64,000 nucleotides of DNA, taken from assembly GCF_036311985.1 (NCBI RefSeq), contig NZ_JAZDCJ010000016.1. The stretch is one strand, 5' to 3'. This DNA comes from JAZDCJ01 sp036311985 (GTDB taxonomy: Bacteria; Actinomycetota; Actinomycetes; Actinomycetales; Micrococcaceae). A program made the position numbers and the translations under genes. Positions 8,460 to 16,362 of the stretch are shown piece after piece. The notes beneath the pieces were generated by a model, which saw only the letters and a program-made list of their open reading frames with translations, had not been told where the DNA came from and ran no database searches. The stretch's first letter is position 1. Each line of letters starts with the position of its first letter.

Positions 8460-9515
8460 GTGAACGACACCACCACCCTCGTCCCGGACGGCGAACCGCT
8501 GTCCGGCGACGAGCTGCTCGAGCTGTACCGCCTCATGGCGACCGTCCGGCACCTCGACGTCTCCGCCATCGCGTGGCAGCGCCAGGGCATCCTGCCCGGC
8601 TACGCCCCCATGCAGGGCCAGGAGGCCGCGCAGGTCGGCAGCGTCTTCGCCCTGGACATGGCGCGCGACTTCGTCTTCCCCACCTACCGGGAGATGGGCG
8701 CCGCCCTCGCGGCCGGCGTGGACATGCCGGAGTTCATGGCCACGCACAAGGCGACGTGGAACGGCGGACTCTACGACGCGGCGAAGTACCGCTTCACGCC
8801 GATCCAGACCGTCATCGCCGGTTCCGCGCTGCACGCCGTCGGCTGGGGCCACGGGCAGAGACTCGACGCCCTCCGCGAGGGCCGCCCGGCCGAGGACCTG
8901 CCCACGGCGCTGATCTACCTCGGCGACGGGGCGTCGTCCCAGGGCGACATCCACGAGGCCATGAACTTCGCCGGGGTCTACCGCTCCCCCGTCGTCTTCT
9001 TCGTCCAGAACAACGGCTGGGCCATCTCGGTCCCCACCGAGCGCCAGGTCGCCGGCGGTTCCGTCGCGGCCCGCGGACCGGGCTACGGCATCGCCTCGAT
9101 CCGGCTCGACGGCAACGACGTCGAGGCGGTCGTGCGCGGGATGCGCGCCGCCCTCGCGCACACCCGCTCCGGCGCGGGCCCCGTGATCGTGGAGGCCATG
9201 ACCTACCGGCGCGGCCCCCACTCCACGTCCGATGACCCCGGCCGCTACCGGAGCCTCGAGGACGAGCGACGCGACGCCGGCGCCGACCCCGTCGCCTCGC
9301 TGGCCGAGCGCCTGCTGGCCGAGGGCCTGGCCGACGCCGCGGACCTCGACGCCGTCCGCGCCGGGGCCGAGGCCTTCGAAGAGGCGACCCGCGCCGCCGT
9401 CGCGGCCCAGGGCCCCCGCCCCGGGGCCGAGATGTTCGAGTTCGTCTACCAGGAGCAGACCGAGGCGCTGAAGCGCCAGGCCGCCCTGTGGCGCGAGGAG
9501 TCCGAGCATGTCTAG
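8460..9515 (+). CDS. Thiamine-diphosphate 2-oxoacid/acetoin dehydrogenase, E1 alpha subunit
   Basis: 351 residues. It decarboxylates a 2-oxoacid (or cleaves acetoin) with TPP and passes the acyl group to a lipoyl carrier. The TPP motif starts at GDGASSQGDIHEAMNFA and ends with NN (VQNNGWA). The phosphorylation-loop equivalent reads RRGPHSTSDDPGRYR, typical of PDH/BCKDH E1 alpha. The GTG at 8460 is chosen because GGAGAGGA lies just upstream, and a longer frame from 8397 lacks this. Divergence from an Lrp regulator suggests branched-chain 2-oxoacids, but the downstream lipoyl/hydrolase pair is like acetoin dehydrogenase, so the substrate is open. Confidence 0.88.
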   Translation: MNDTTTLVPDGEPLSGDELLELYRLMATVRHLDVSAIAWQRQGILPGYAPMQGQEAAQVGSVFALDMARDFVFPTYREMGAALAAGVDMPEFMATHKATWNGGLYDAAKYRFTPIQTVIAGSALHAVGWGHGQRLDALREGRPAEDLPTALIYLGDGASSQGDIHEAMNFAGVYRSPVVFFVQNNGWAISVPTERQVAGGSVAARGPGYGIASIRLDGNDVEAVVRGMRAALAHTRSGAGPVIVEAMTYRRGPHSTSDDPGRYRSLEDERRDAGADPVASLAERLLAEGLADAADLDAVRAGAEAFEEATRAAVAAQGPRPGAEMFEFVYQEQTEALKRQAALWREESEHV

Positions 9516-9540
9516 CCCAGCCGTTACCCGAGAGGAAGCC

Positions 9541-10545
9541 ATGGCGCGAGTGAAGCGCACCGGGACCGAGCAGCTGTCCCTGAACAAGGCCATCAACGCG
9601 GCCCTCGCCGACGTCCTCGAAGAGGATCCGCGCGCCCTCGTCCTCGGCGAGGACGTGGGACGCCTCGGCGGCGTCTTCCGCATCACCGACGGGCTCCAGG
9701 AACGCTTCGGCGAGGAGCGCGTCTTCGACACCCCGCTCGCCGAGTCCGGCATCCTGGGCATGTCCGTGGGACTGGCCATGGCCGGATACCGTCCCATCCC
9801 GGAAGTGCAGTTCGACGGCTTCACCTACCCGGCCGTGAACCAGATCGTCACGCAGATCGCCCGGATGAACTTCCGCACCCGCGGCGCCCTGCCCATGCCG
9901 ATCACGCTGCGCATGCCCAGCTTCGGCGGCATCCACTCCCCCGAGCTTCACTCCGAATCGCTCGAGTGGCTCTTCGCCCACGTCGCCGGGCTCAAGGTCG
10001 TCTCCCCCTCGAATCCACACCAGGCCTACCACCTGATGCGCCACGCGGCGACCCGGCCGGATCCCGTGATCTTCATGGAGCCCAAGTCCCGCTACTGGCA
10101 GAAGGACGCCGTCGACTTCGACGAGCCGGGCCCGCTCGAGGGCTCCGTCGTCGCCCGCCCCGGCCGCCACCTCACCCTCGTCGCCTGGGGCGGCATGGTG
10201 GCCCGCTGCCTGCAGGTCGCCGAGCTGGCCGCCGAGGACGGGATCGACGTCGAGGTCCTCGACCTGCGCTGGCTCAAGCCCATCGACGCCGACGGCCTCG
10301 CGGCCTCCGTGTCCAAGACGCGCCGCGCCGTCGTCGTCCACGAGGCCCCGCGCGCCGCGGGCCTCGGCGCCGAGGTCGCGCAGACCATCACCGAGGCGTG
10401 CTTCGGTACGCTCAAGGCGCCCGTGGAGCGCGTGACGGGCTTCGACGTCCCGTTCCCCTCCGGTAGCCTTGAGGCCGAGTACATGCCGAACATCGACCGC
10501 ATCCTGTATGGGATCCAACGGGTATTGGAGTACCGCCGTGGCTGA
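9541..10545 (+). CDS. 2-oxoacid/acetoin dehydrogenase, E1 beta subunit
   Basis: 334 residues. It forms the heterotetrameric E1 with the preceding gene. Conserved E1 beta features are LNKAINAALADVLEEDPRALVLGEDVG, GVFRITDGL, FDTPLAESGILGMSVGLAM and the transketolase C-terminal domain with VHEAPRAAGLGAE. The ATG at 9541 has a GAGGAAG ribosome-binding site six bases upstream. An in-frame ATG at 9508 that overlaps the alpha gene by 8 bp is the alternative and would add 11 residues. Its stop overlaps the GTG of the lipoyl gene, so the three are translationally coupled. Confidence 0.92.
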   Translation: MARVKRTGTEQLSLNKAINAALADVLEEDPRALVLGEDVGRLGGVFRITDGLQERFGEERVFDTPLAESGILGMSVGLAMAGYRPIPEVQFDGFTYPAVNQIVTQIARMNFRTRGALPMPITLRMPSFGGIHSPELHSESLEWLFAHVAGLKVVSPSNPHQAYHLMRHAATRPDPVIFMEPKSRYWQKDAVDFDEPGPLEGSVVARPGRHLTLVAWGGMVARCLQVAELAAEDGIDVEVLDLRWLKPIDADGLAASVSKTRRAVVVHEAPRAAGLGAEVAQTITEACFGTLKAPVERVTGFDVPFPSGSLEAEYMPNIDRILYGIQRVLEYRRG

Positions 10546-10867
10546 AGTTTCCTTCCCCCTTCCCGACCTGGGCGAGGGCCTCATCGAGGCCACCGTGCTG
10601 GAGTGGCTCGTCGCCGAGGGCGAGCAGGTCGAGCGCAACCAGCCCATGGTGGAGGTCGAGACCACCAAAAGCTCGCTCGAGCTGCCGAGCCCGCAGTCCG
10701 GGAAGGTCGTGCGCACCTACGGCGGGCCCGGGGACACGATCAACGTGGGCGATCCGCTCATCGTCTTCGAGGTCCCGGACGACACCGCCGGCATCGTCGG
10801 CACCGTGCCGCAGGAGACCGCGCCGAAGCGCCGCGTCCGCCTGAGCGCCGCCCTGGACGAGGACTAG
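10538..10867 (+). CDS. Stand-alone lipoyl-domain protein (truncated E2)
   Basis: 109 residues. It contains one complete lipoyl domain (residues 3-80: FPLPDLGEGLIEATVLEWL ... lipoylation lysine K44 in EVETTKSSLE ... GDPLIVFEV) and a short linker rich in basic residues, then stops. A normal E2 would continue with a subunit-binding domain and a ~230-residue acyltransferase; both are absent here. The GTG at 10538 overlaps the E1 beta stop by 8 bp. The TAG at 10865 is followed, in the same frame and after one CCC codon, by the GTG of an alpha/beta hydrolase. Lipoyl plus hydrolase is the architecture of AcoC (acetoin dehydrogenase E2, ~370 residues). It acts as a swinging-arm acyl carrier; the E3 subunit is not in the window. 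Confidence 0.85.
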   Translation: MAEVSFPLPDLGEGLIEATVLEWLVAEGEQVERNQPMVEVETTKSSLELPSPQSGKVVRTYGGPGDTINVGDPLIVFEVPDDTAGIVGTVPQETAPKRRVRLSAALDED

Positions 10868-10870
10868 CCC

Positions 10871-11686
10871 GTGGCCGGCGCCGCGCACCTCGTCGAGGGA
10901 ACGCCGAACGGGCTCGCGGTGCGGGTCTTCGAACCCGCCGAGGACGCCGGACTGCGGCCCGTCCTGCTGATCCACGGCTTCGCCTCGTCGACCGAGCTCA
11001 ACTGGGTCGCGACGGGCTGGACGGCGTTCCTGAACGACGCCGGACGCCGGGCGATCGCCGTCGACCTCCCCGGGCACGGGGCCGCGTCCGCCCCGGAGGA
11101 GCTCGACGCCTACACGCCGAGCCGGATCCGGGCGGACCTCCTGCAGGTCCTCGAGGACCAGGGGGTCCTTCCCCTGGACGAGTCCGATCCGTCCTCGGGA
11201 GTCGACGTCGTCGGCTACTCGCTCGGCGCGCGCCTGGCCTGGGAGCTCGCGGCGACGCAGCCGGAGCTCGTGCGCCGGGCGGCGCTCGGCGGGCCGGCCG
11301 CGGTCGATCCCCTCGCCGCGTTCGACCTCGCCGCCGCCCAGCGCCACCTCGCCGACGGCACGCCGATCGCGGACGAGTCCACGGCCGAGCTGCTGCGGAT
11401 GGCGCGGCTCGTGCCCTCCAACGACCTCTTCGCGCTCATGAGCCTCGTGGAGGCGGTCAAGTCGGAGCCCTTCGATCCCGGGCACGCCGTACCCCGGCAG
11501 CCGCTCCTGCTCGTCGCCGGCGACCGGGACGAGCTCGCCGAGACCATGCCGCGGCTCGCCGGCATGGCGCGCGACCGCGGCGGGGACGAGGCCGCGACGG
11601 AGCTCCTGCTGCCCGCCCGCACCCACGCGAACGCGGTCACCTCGCGCGCCTTCAAGAAGGCCGCGGTCGAGTTCCTCGCGTCCTGA
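10871..11686 (+). CDS. Alpha/beta hydrolase (AcoC-like acyltransferase/hydrolase half)
   Basis: 271 residues with an alpha/beta hydrolase fold. It shows the oxyanion loop LLIHGFASS (residues 33-40), the nucleophile elbow GYSLGA with Ser117, an acid around Asp218/Asp220 (VAGDRDE) and His252 (ARTHANAV). It lacks the HxxxDG motif of classical E2 acyltransferases. In AcoC-type proteins such a domain follows the lipoyl domain and is thought to transfer or release the acyl group. The GTG at 10871 lies 3 bp after the stop of the lipoyl gene and in the same reading frame. A weak GACGAGGA ribosome-binding site lies in the end of that gene. It could also be an independent acyl-thioester hydrolase. Confidence 0.8.
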   Translation: MAGAAHLVEGTPNGLAVRVFEPAEDAGLRPVLLIHGFASSTELNWVATGWTAFLNDAGRRAIAVDLPGHGAASAPEELDAYTPSRIRADLLQVLEDQGVLPLDESDPSSGVDVVGYSLGARLAWELAATQPELVRRAALGGPAAVDPLAAFDLAAAQRHLADGTPIADESTAELLRMARLVPSNDLFALMSLVEAVKSEPFDPGHAVPRQPLLLVAGDRDELAETMPRLAGMARDRGGDEAATELLLPARTHANAVTSRAFKKAAVEFLAS

Positions 11687-11824
11687 CGGTGCCGGCGCCC
11701 GGCCCCGTTGCCGGGCATGCCGCCCCTGACCGGACCCCGCCGCGGCCGGGTCCTGCCACGGGCAGCGGCACCTGCGACGCGCCAACCCTGTCCCTGCCCG
11801 GGCAGTCCGGCCTACCCTAGCGGT

Positions 11825-12496
11825 ATGAAACCACGTCGTGCGCTCGCAGCGGCCGGGGCCGCGATCCTCTTGCTGACCGCCTGCGGGGACGGACCCGCGG
11901 GCACGGACGACGCCCACGGGACGGACGTCGTCGGGACGTGGGGCAACCCCACGGACTCCTCCCTCCCCACCCTCGAGTTCACGGACGACGGCTCCGTGAC
12001 CGGGACCGATGGATGCAACCGGCTCATGGGCGGCTGGACGGTCGAGGGCGGGCAGGTGGTCTTCGACGCGCTCGCGGGCACGATGATGGCCTGCCCCGAC
12101 GTCGACACCTGGCTCTCTACCGCCGCGCGGGCCGAGCGCGAGGAGGGCATCCTGCGTGTCTTCGGCCCCGATGGGGAGCAGATCGGCACCCTCGCCGCGG
12201 CCCGCGAGGGCTCCTCCGGCTCCGGTTCCGACGTCCTGACCGACGTCGAGTGCGCCCAGGACACCACGGGCCGGTGGAACGCGCGCGGCGTCCTGGCCAA
12301 TCCCGGAACGGCCGCGAACAGCTACACGGTCCGCTTCACGGTCTCGGCCGCCGACGGTTCCGTCCTCGGTTCCGCCGAGGAGAGCTACGAGCTCGACGGC
12401 GGGGCGAGCCAGGACGTCCTCATCACGGGCATCCACACGGGCGACGAGGAGGGCGCCGAGTGCGCCCCGCTCGTGAGCGCGCAGCCGGCGGGCTGA
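11825..12496 (+). CDS. META-domain lipoprotein (HslJ-like)
   Basis: 223 residues. The N terminus is a lipoprotein signal (MKPRRALAAAGAAILLLTAC) with the lipobox LTAC, so it should be membrane-anchored outside the cell. Residues ~35-125 form a META/HslJ-type domain (VVGTWGN, FTDDGSVTGTDGCNRLMGGW, GTMMACPD). The C-terminal ~95 residues look like a beta-sandwich (RWNARGVLANPGTAANSYTVRFTV). META proteins are associated with stress or drug tolerance, but the biochemistry is unknown. The ATG at 11825 is chosen over a longer frame because of the signal peptide. It has no obvious operon partner. Confidence 0.8.
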   Translation: MKPRRALAAAGAAILLLTACGDGPAGTDDAHGTDVVGTWGNPTDSSLPTLEFTDDGSVTGTDGCNRLMGGWTVEGGQVVFDALAGTMMACPDVDTWLSTAARAEREEGILRVFGPDGEQIGTLAAAREGSSGSGSDVLTDVECAQDTTGRWNARGVLANPGTAANSYTVRFTVSAADGSVLGSAEESYELDGGASQDVLITGIHTGDEEGAECAPLVSAQPAG

Positions 12497-12583
12497 CGAG
12501 CGCACGGGCGCATGGACGGACCGGCGCACTGGCCAAGGGGCCCATGAGCGAGCGGCGGCCGCGGGGGCCTTGACGTAGCGCAG

Positions 12584-12612
12584 TTCACACGCGAGACTGG
12601 ATCGTATACGAT
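12584..12612 (+). promoter_or_regulatory. Promoter with overlapping GntR-type operator for the hpa genes
   Basis: A perfect 12-bp palindrome ATCGTATACGAT (12601-12612) matches the T-x-GT-x-x-AC-x-A pattern of FCD-type GntR operators. A weaker half-copy (TTCGTACAC) follows at once. A possible -35 TTCACA (12584-12589) and -10 TACGAT (12607-12612), 17 bp apart, place the palindrome on the -10 box, as expected for a repressor. The cognate regulator is probably the GntR gene at 14146. The promoter call is an inference. Confidence 0.6.
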
Positions 12613-12647
12613 TTCGTACACAGTAACCGTCCAGCGCAGGAGGAACC

Positions 12648-14159
12648 GTGACCCAGGGCAACGCCGCCGCCAGCACCCGAGCCGTCGACGAGGAGGTGCT
12701 GCGGGCCGCGGGCAAGGTGCTCGCGGTGCACTTGAGCTACCGCTCACGGGCCGAGCAGCGCGGGCGGATCCCCGCGTTCCCCTCCTACTTCATGAAGGCC
12801 TCCTCCTCGCTGGCCCTGTCGGGTTCCACCGTGGAACGCCCTGCGGGCACGGAGCTGCTGGCGTTCGAGGGCGAGATCGCGCTCGTCATCGGCACCACGG
12901 CCCGGCGCGTGTCCCCCGAGGAGGCCTGGGCCCACGTCGGATGGGTCACGGCGTCCAACGACCTCGGCGTCTACGACCTCAAGTACGCGGACAAGGGCTC
13001 CAACGTCCGCTCCAAGTCCGGCGACGGCTACACGCCGCTCGGCCCGGCCCTGCTCCCCGCGTCCTCCGTGGATCCGGACGCCCTGCGCCTGCGCACGTGG
13101 GTCAACGGCAGCCTCGCCCAGGACGACTCGACGGCCGGGCTCATCTTCCCCTTCGCCCAGATCGTGGCGGACCTGTCGCAGCAGATGACCCTGCACCCGG
13201 GCGACATCGTCCTCACCGGGACCCCGGCCGGCTCCTCCGTGATCGTCCCCGGCGACGTCGTCGAGGTCCAGGTCGACGACGAGGCCTCCGGGCTCGGCAC
13301 GGGCCGGCTGCGCACGGAGGTCGTCGAGGGCACCGTGGCCTTCGGCTCCTTCGGCAACGGCCCCAAGTCGAGCGAGGCGGACCGGATCGACGCCTACGGC
13401 TCCGAGGAGGCGGCCGGCGTCGTCCCCGCGGTCACCGGAACCTCCGCCCTGAGCGACGAGGTCAAGGCCAAGCTGCTCTCCGTGGCCACCGCGACGATCT
13501 CGGGCGCGCTGCGCAAGCGCGGGCTCAACAACGTCAGCGTCGACGGCCTCACCGCGACGAAGCCGGGCCGCAAGGCCATCGGCACCGCCCGCACGCTGCG
13601 CTACGTCCCCCACCGCGAGGACCTCTTCGCCTCCCACGGCGGCGGATACAACGCCCAGAAGCGCGTCGTCGACGCCGTCGGACCCGGCGAGATCCTCGTG
13701 ATGGAGGCCCGCGGGGAAAAGGGCTCCGGGACGCTCGGCGACATCCTCGCGCTGCGGGCCCAGGTCAACGGCGCCGAGGCGATCATCACCGACGGCGGCG
13801 TCCGCGACCTGTCGGAGGTCGCGGCCCTGGACATCCCGACCTTCCACAATGGCGGCCACCCGGCCGTGCTCGGGCGCAAGCACGTGCCGTGGGAGCACGA
13901 CGTGACGATCGGCTGCGGCGGGACCACGATCCAGCCCGGCGACATCGTCGTGGCCGACGACAACGGCATCCTCGTCATCCCCCCGGCGCTCGCCGCGGAG
14001 ATCGCCGACGAGGTCGTCGAGCAGGAGCGCCAGGACGGCTTCGTCTTCAGGATGGTCCGGGCCGGGCACAAGGTGGACGGGCTCTTCCCGATGAACCGCG
14101 AGTGGAAGGCCCGCTACCAGGCGTGGGTCGACGCGGGGGAACCCGATGGCGCCGAGTAA
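12648..14159 (+). CDS. FAH-family isomerase/decarboxylase fused to an RraA-like aldolase domain
   Basis: 503 residues with two domains. Residues ~20-240 are a fumarylacetoacetate-hydrolase fold with metal ligands E74, E76 (FEGEIALVIG) and D105 (SNDLG), KSGDGYTPLGPAL and TGTPAG. This matches HpaG-type 2-hydroxyhepta-2,4-diene-1,7-dioate isomerase/OPET decarboxylases. Residues ~267-500 are an RraA/HMG-CHA aldolase fold with the catalytic DGGVRD motif (R386, D387) intact, so it resembles class II pyruvate aldolases rather than an RNase E inhibitor. The GTG at 12648 has an AGGAGG ribosome-binding site. It heads the gntR-hpaE-hpaD run. The FAH half should follow HpaE in homoprotocatechuate breakdown; the RraA half may do the final pyruvate-releasing cleavage normally done by HpaI. 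Confidence 0.85.
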   Translation: MTQGNAAASTRAVDEEVLRAAGKVLAVHLSYRSRAEQRGRIPAFPSYFMKASSSLALSGSTVERPAGTELLAFEGEIALVIGTTARRVSPEEAWAHVGWVTASNDLGVYDLKYADKGSNVRSKSGDGYTPLGPALLPASSVDPDALRLRTWVNGSLAQDDSTAGLIFPFAQIVADLSQQMTLHPGDIVLTGTPAGSSVIVPGDVVEVQVDDEASGLGTGRLRTEVVEGTVAFGSFGNGPKSSEADRIDAYGSEEAAGVVPAVTGTSALSDEVKAKLLSVATATISGALRKRGLNNVSVDGLTATKPGRKAIGTARTLRYVPHREDLFASHGGGYNAQKRVVDAVGPGEILVMEARGEKGSGTLGDILALRAQVNGAEAIITDGGVRDLSEVAALDIPTFHNGGHPAVLGRKHVPWEHDVTIGCGGTTIQPGDIVVADDNGILVIPPALAAEIADEVVEQERQDGFVFRMVRAGHKVDGLFPMNREWKARYQAWVDAGEPDGAE

Positions 14160-14805
14160 GTCGGAACAGGCCTACGAGCTGCTCCAGCGCAAGATCGGCG
14201 ACGGGAGCTTCGGCCCGGGATACCGCCTGGTCCTCGGGGCGATCGCCGCCGAGCTCGGCTGCAGCACGGTTCCCGTCCGCGAGGCCGTGCGGCGTCTGGA
14301 GGCCGAAGGGCTCGTGACGTTCGAGCGCAACGTGGGCGCGACGGTCGCCGCCGCCGACAACACGCTGTACCTGCACACGATGCAGACCCTGGCCGTCATC
14401 GAGGGCGCGGCCACGGCCCTCGCCGCTCCGCTCCTGGACCCCGCGCAGCTCGAGCGGGCCCGCCGGCTCAACCGCGAGCTGCGCGCGTGCCTCGAGGACT
14501 TCGACCCGCCCCGCTTCACGGCCCTGAACACCGAGTTCCACGAAGTGCTCTACGGGCCGTGCCCCAACCCGCACATCCTGGACCTCGTCCACCGCGGCTG
14601 GAACAGGATGCGCACGATGCGCTCCTCGAGCTTCACGCACATCCCCGGCCGCGCCCGGCTCTCCGTCCAGGAGCACGACGCCCTGCTGGACCTCATCGAG
14701 GCCGGCGCGCCCGCGGCCGAGGTCGAGTCCGCGGCGCGCCGCCACCGCACCAACACCCTCAACGCCTACCTCGAATCCGCCGGCATGGCACCGTCGGCCC
14801 TCTAG
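14146..14805 (+). CDS. GntR-family (FCD/FadR-type) transcriptional regulator
   Basis: 219 residues. The N-terminal winged helix (AYELLQRKIGDGSFGPGYRL, STVPVREAVRRLEAEGLV) is followed by an all-helical FCD ligand domain (LNTEFHEVLYG ... QEHDALLDLIEAG ... AARRHRTNTL), with His residues that bind a metal in this family. It overlaps the fusion gene by 14 bp and precedes hpaE by 24 bp, so it lies inside the catabolic operon it probably controls. The perfect palindrome at 12601-12612 is the likely operator. FCD regulators commonly sense carboxylate intermediates. Confidence 0.92.
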   Translation: MAPSKSEQAYELLQRKIGDGSFGPGYRLVLGAIAAELGCSTVPVREAVRRLEAEGLVTFERNVGATVAAADNTLYLHTMQTLAVIEGAATALAAPLLDPAQLERARRLNRELRACLEDFDPPRFTALNTEFHEVLYGPCPNPHILDLVHRGWNRMRTMRSSSFTHIPGRARLSVQEHDALLDLIEAGAPAAEVESAARRHRTNTLNAYLESAGMAPSAL

Positions 14806-14829
14806 GAACCTCCCATCGAAAGGAACACC

Positions 14830-16335
14830 ATGAGCAAGCACTTCGTCCCGGACGAGCTGCCCACGCACCTGCGGCACTACATCGGCGGTGAGTTCGTCGA
14901 CTCCGTCGGCGGCGAGACGTTCGAGGTCCTCGACCCCGTCACGAACCAGCCCTACGCGACCGCCGCCTCCGGCATGAAGGCCGACGTCGACGCCGCCGTC
15001 GCCGCCGCCCGCGAGGCCTTCGTCAACGGGCCCTGGCCGCGGATGAAGCCGCGCGAACGCGCCAGGGTCCTCTATGCGATCGCCGACGCCGTCGTCGCCC
15101 AGGAGGACCGCCTCGCCGAGATGGAGACCTTCGACACCGGCCTGCCCATCACGCAGGCCCGCGGACAGGCCCAGCGGGCCGCCGAGAACTTCCGCTTCTT
15201 CGCCGACCTGATCGTCGCGCAGCACGACAACGCCTTCAAGGTCCCCGGTTCCCAGATCAACTACGTCAACCGCAAGCCGATCGGCGTCGCGGGCCTCATC
15301 ACCCCGTGGAACACTCCCTTTATGCTCGAGTCCTGGAAGCTCGCGCCGTCGATCGCCTCCGGCTGCACCGTGGTCCTGAAGCCGGCGGAGTTCACGCCCC
15401 TTTCCGCCTCCCTGTGGGCGCGGATCTTCAAGGACGCGGGACTGCCCGACGGCGTCTTCAACCTCGTCAACGGCCTCGGCGAGAGCGCCGGCGACGCGCT
15501 CGTGAAGCACCCGGACGTCCCGCTGATCTCCTTCACCGGCGAGTCCTCGACGGGCCAGACGATCTTCCGCAACTGCGCCGAGGGGCTCAAGGGCATGAGC
15601 ATGGAGCTCGGCGGCAAGTCCCCGGCAATCGTGTTCGACGACGCCGACTTCGACGCGGCGATCGACTCCACCCTCTTCGGCGTGTTCTCCCTCAACGGCG
15701 AGCGCTGCACGGCCGGGAGCCGGATCCTGGTCCAGCGCGGGATCTACGAGCGCTTCGTCGAGGCCTACGCGGAACGCGCCCGGAGAATCGTCGTCGGCGA
15801 TCCGCACGATCCGAAGACCCAGGTCGGCGCCCTCGTGCACCCGGAGCACTACGAGAAGGTCATGTCCTACGTGGAGCTCGGCAAGGCCGAGGGCCGGCTC
15901 GTGGCCGGCGGCGGCCGCCCGGAGCACCTGCCCGAGGGCCAGGAGAACGGATCCTACGTGGCCCCGACGGTGTTCGTGGACGTCGCCCCCGACGCGCGGA
16001 TCTTCCAGGAGGAGATCTTCGGCCCCGTCGTCGCCATCACGCCCTTCGACACGGACGAGGAGGCGCTGGAGCTCGCGAACAACACCAAGTACGGCCTGGC
16101 CGCCTACGTCTGGACCTCGGACCTGAAGCGCGCCCACAACTTCGCCCAGTCCGTGGAGGCCGGCATGGTCTGGCTCAACAGCCACAACGTCCGCGACCTG
16201 CGCTCCCCGTTCGGCGGCGTCAAGGCCTCGGGCCTCGGCCACGAGGGCGGCTACCGCTCGATCGACTTCTACACCGACCAGCAGGCCGTGCACATCACCC
16301 TCGGCGACGTCCACACCCCCAAGTTCGGCGCCTAG
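14830..16335 (+). CDS. hpaE: 5-carboxymethyl-2-hydroxymuconate semialdehyde dehydrogenase
   Basis: 501 residues, aldehyde dehydrogenase superfamily. It oxidises the HpaD ring-cleavage product to 5-carboxymethyl-2-hydroxymuconate with NAD. The catalytic cysteine is C293 (NGERCTAGS), with general base E259 (MELGGKSP) 34 residues upstream as in the family, and NAD-binding FTGESSTG. The substrate assignment comes from position directly upstream of hpaD and downstream of the FAH gene. The ATG at 14830 is preceded by GAAAGGAAC. Confidence 0.93.
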   Translation: MSKHFVPDELPTHLRHYIGGEFVDSVGGETFEVLDPVTNQPYATAASGMKADVDAAVAAAREAFVNGPWPRMKPRERARVLYAIADAVVAQEDRLAEMETFDTGLPITQARGQAQRAAENFRFFADLIVAQHDNAFKVPGSQINYVNRKPIGVAGLITPWNTPFMLESWKLAPSIASGCTVVLKPAEFTPLSASLWARIFKDAGLPDGVFNLVNGLGESAGDALVKHPDVPLISFTGESSTGQTIFRNCAEGLKGMSMELGGKSPAIVFDDADFDAAIDSTLFGVFSLNGERCTAGSRILVQRGIYERFVEAYAERARRIVVGDPHDPKTQVGALVHPEHYEKVMSYVELGKAEGRLVAGGGRPEHLPEGQENGSYVAPTVFVDVAPDARIFQEEIFGPVVAITPFDTDEEALELANNTKYGLAAYVWTSDLKRAHNFAQSVEAGMVWLNSHNVRDLRSPFGGVKASGLGHEGGYRSIDFYTDQQAVHITLGDVHTPKFGA

Positions 16336-16362
16336 GCGCCCGCGTTTTCGAAGGAGAGAACC

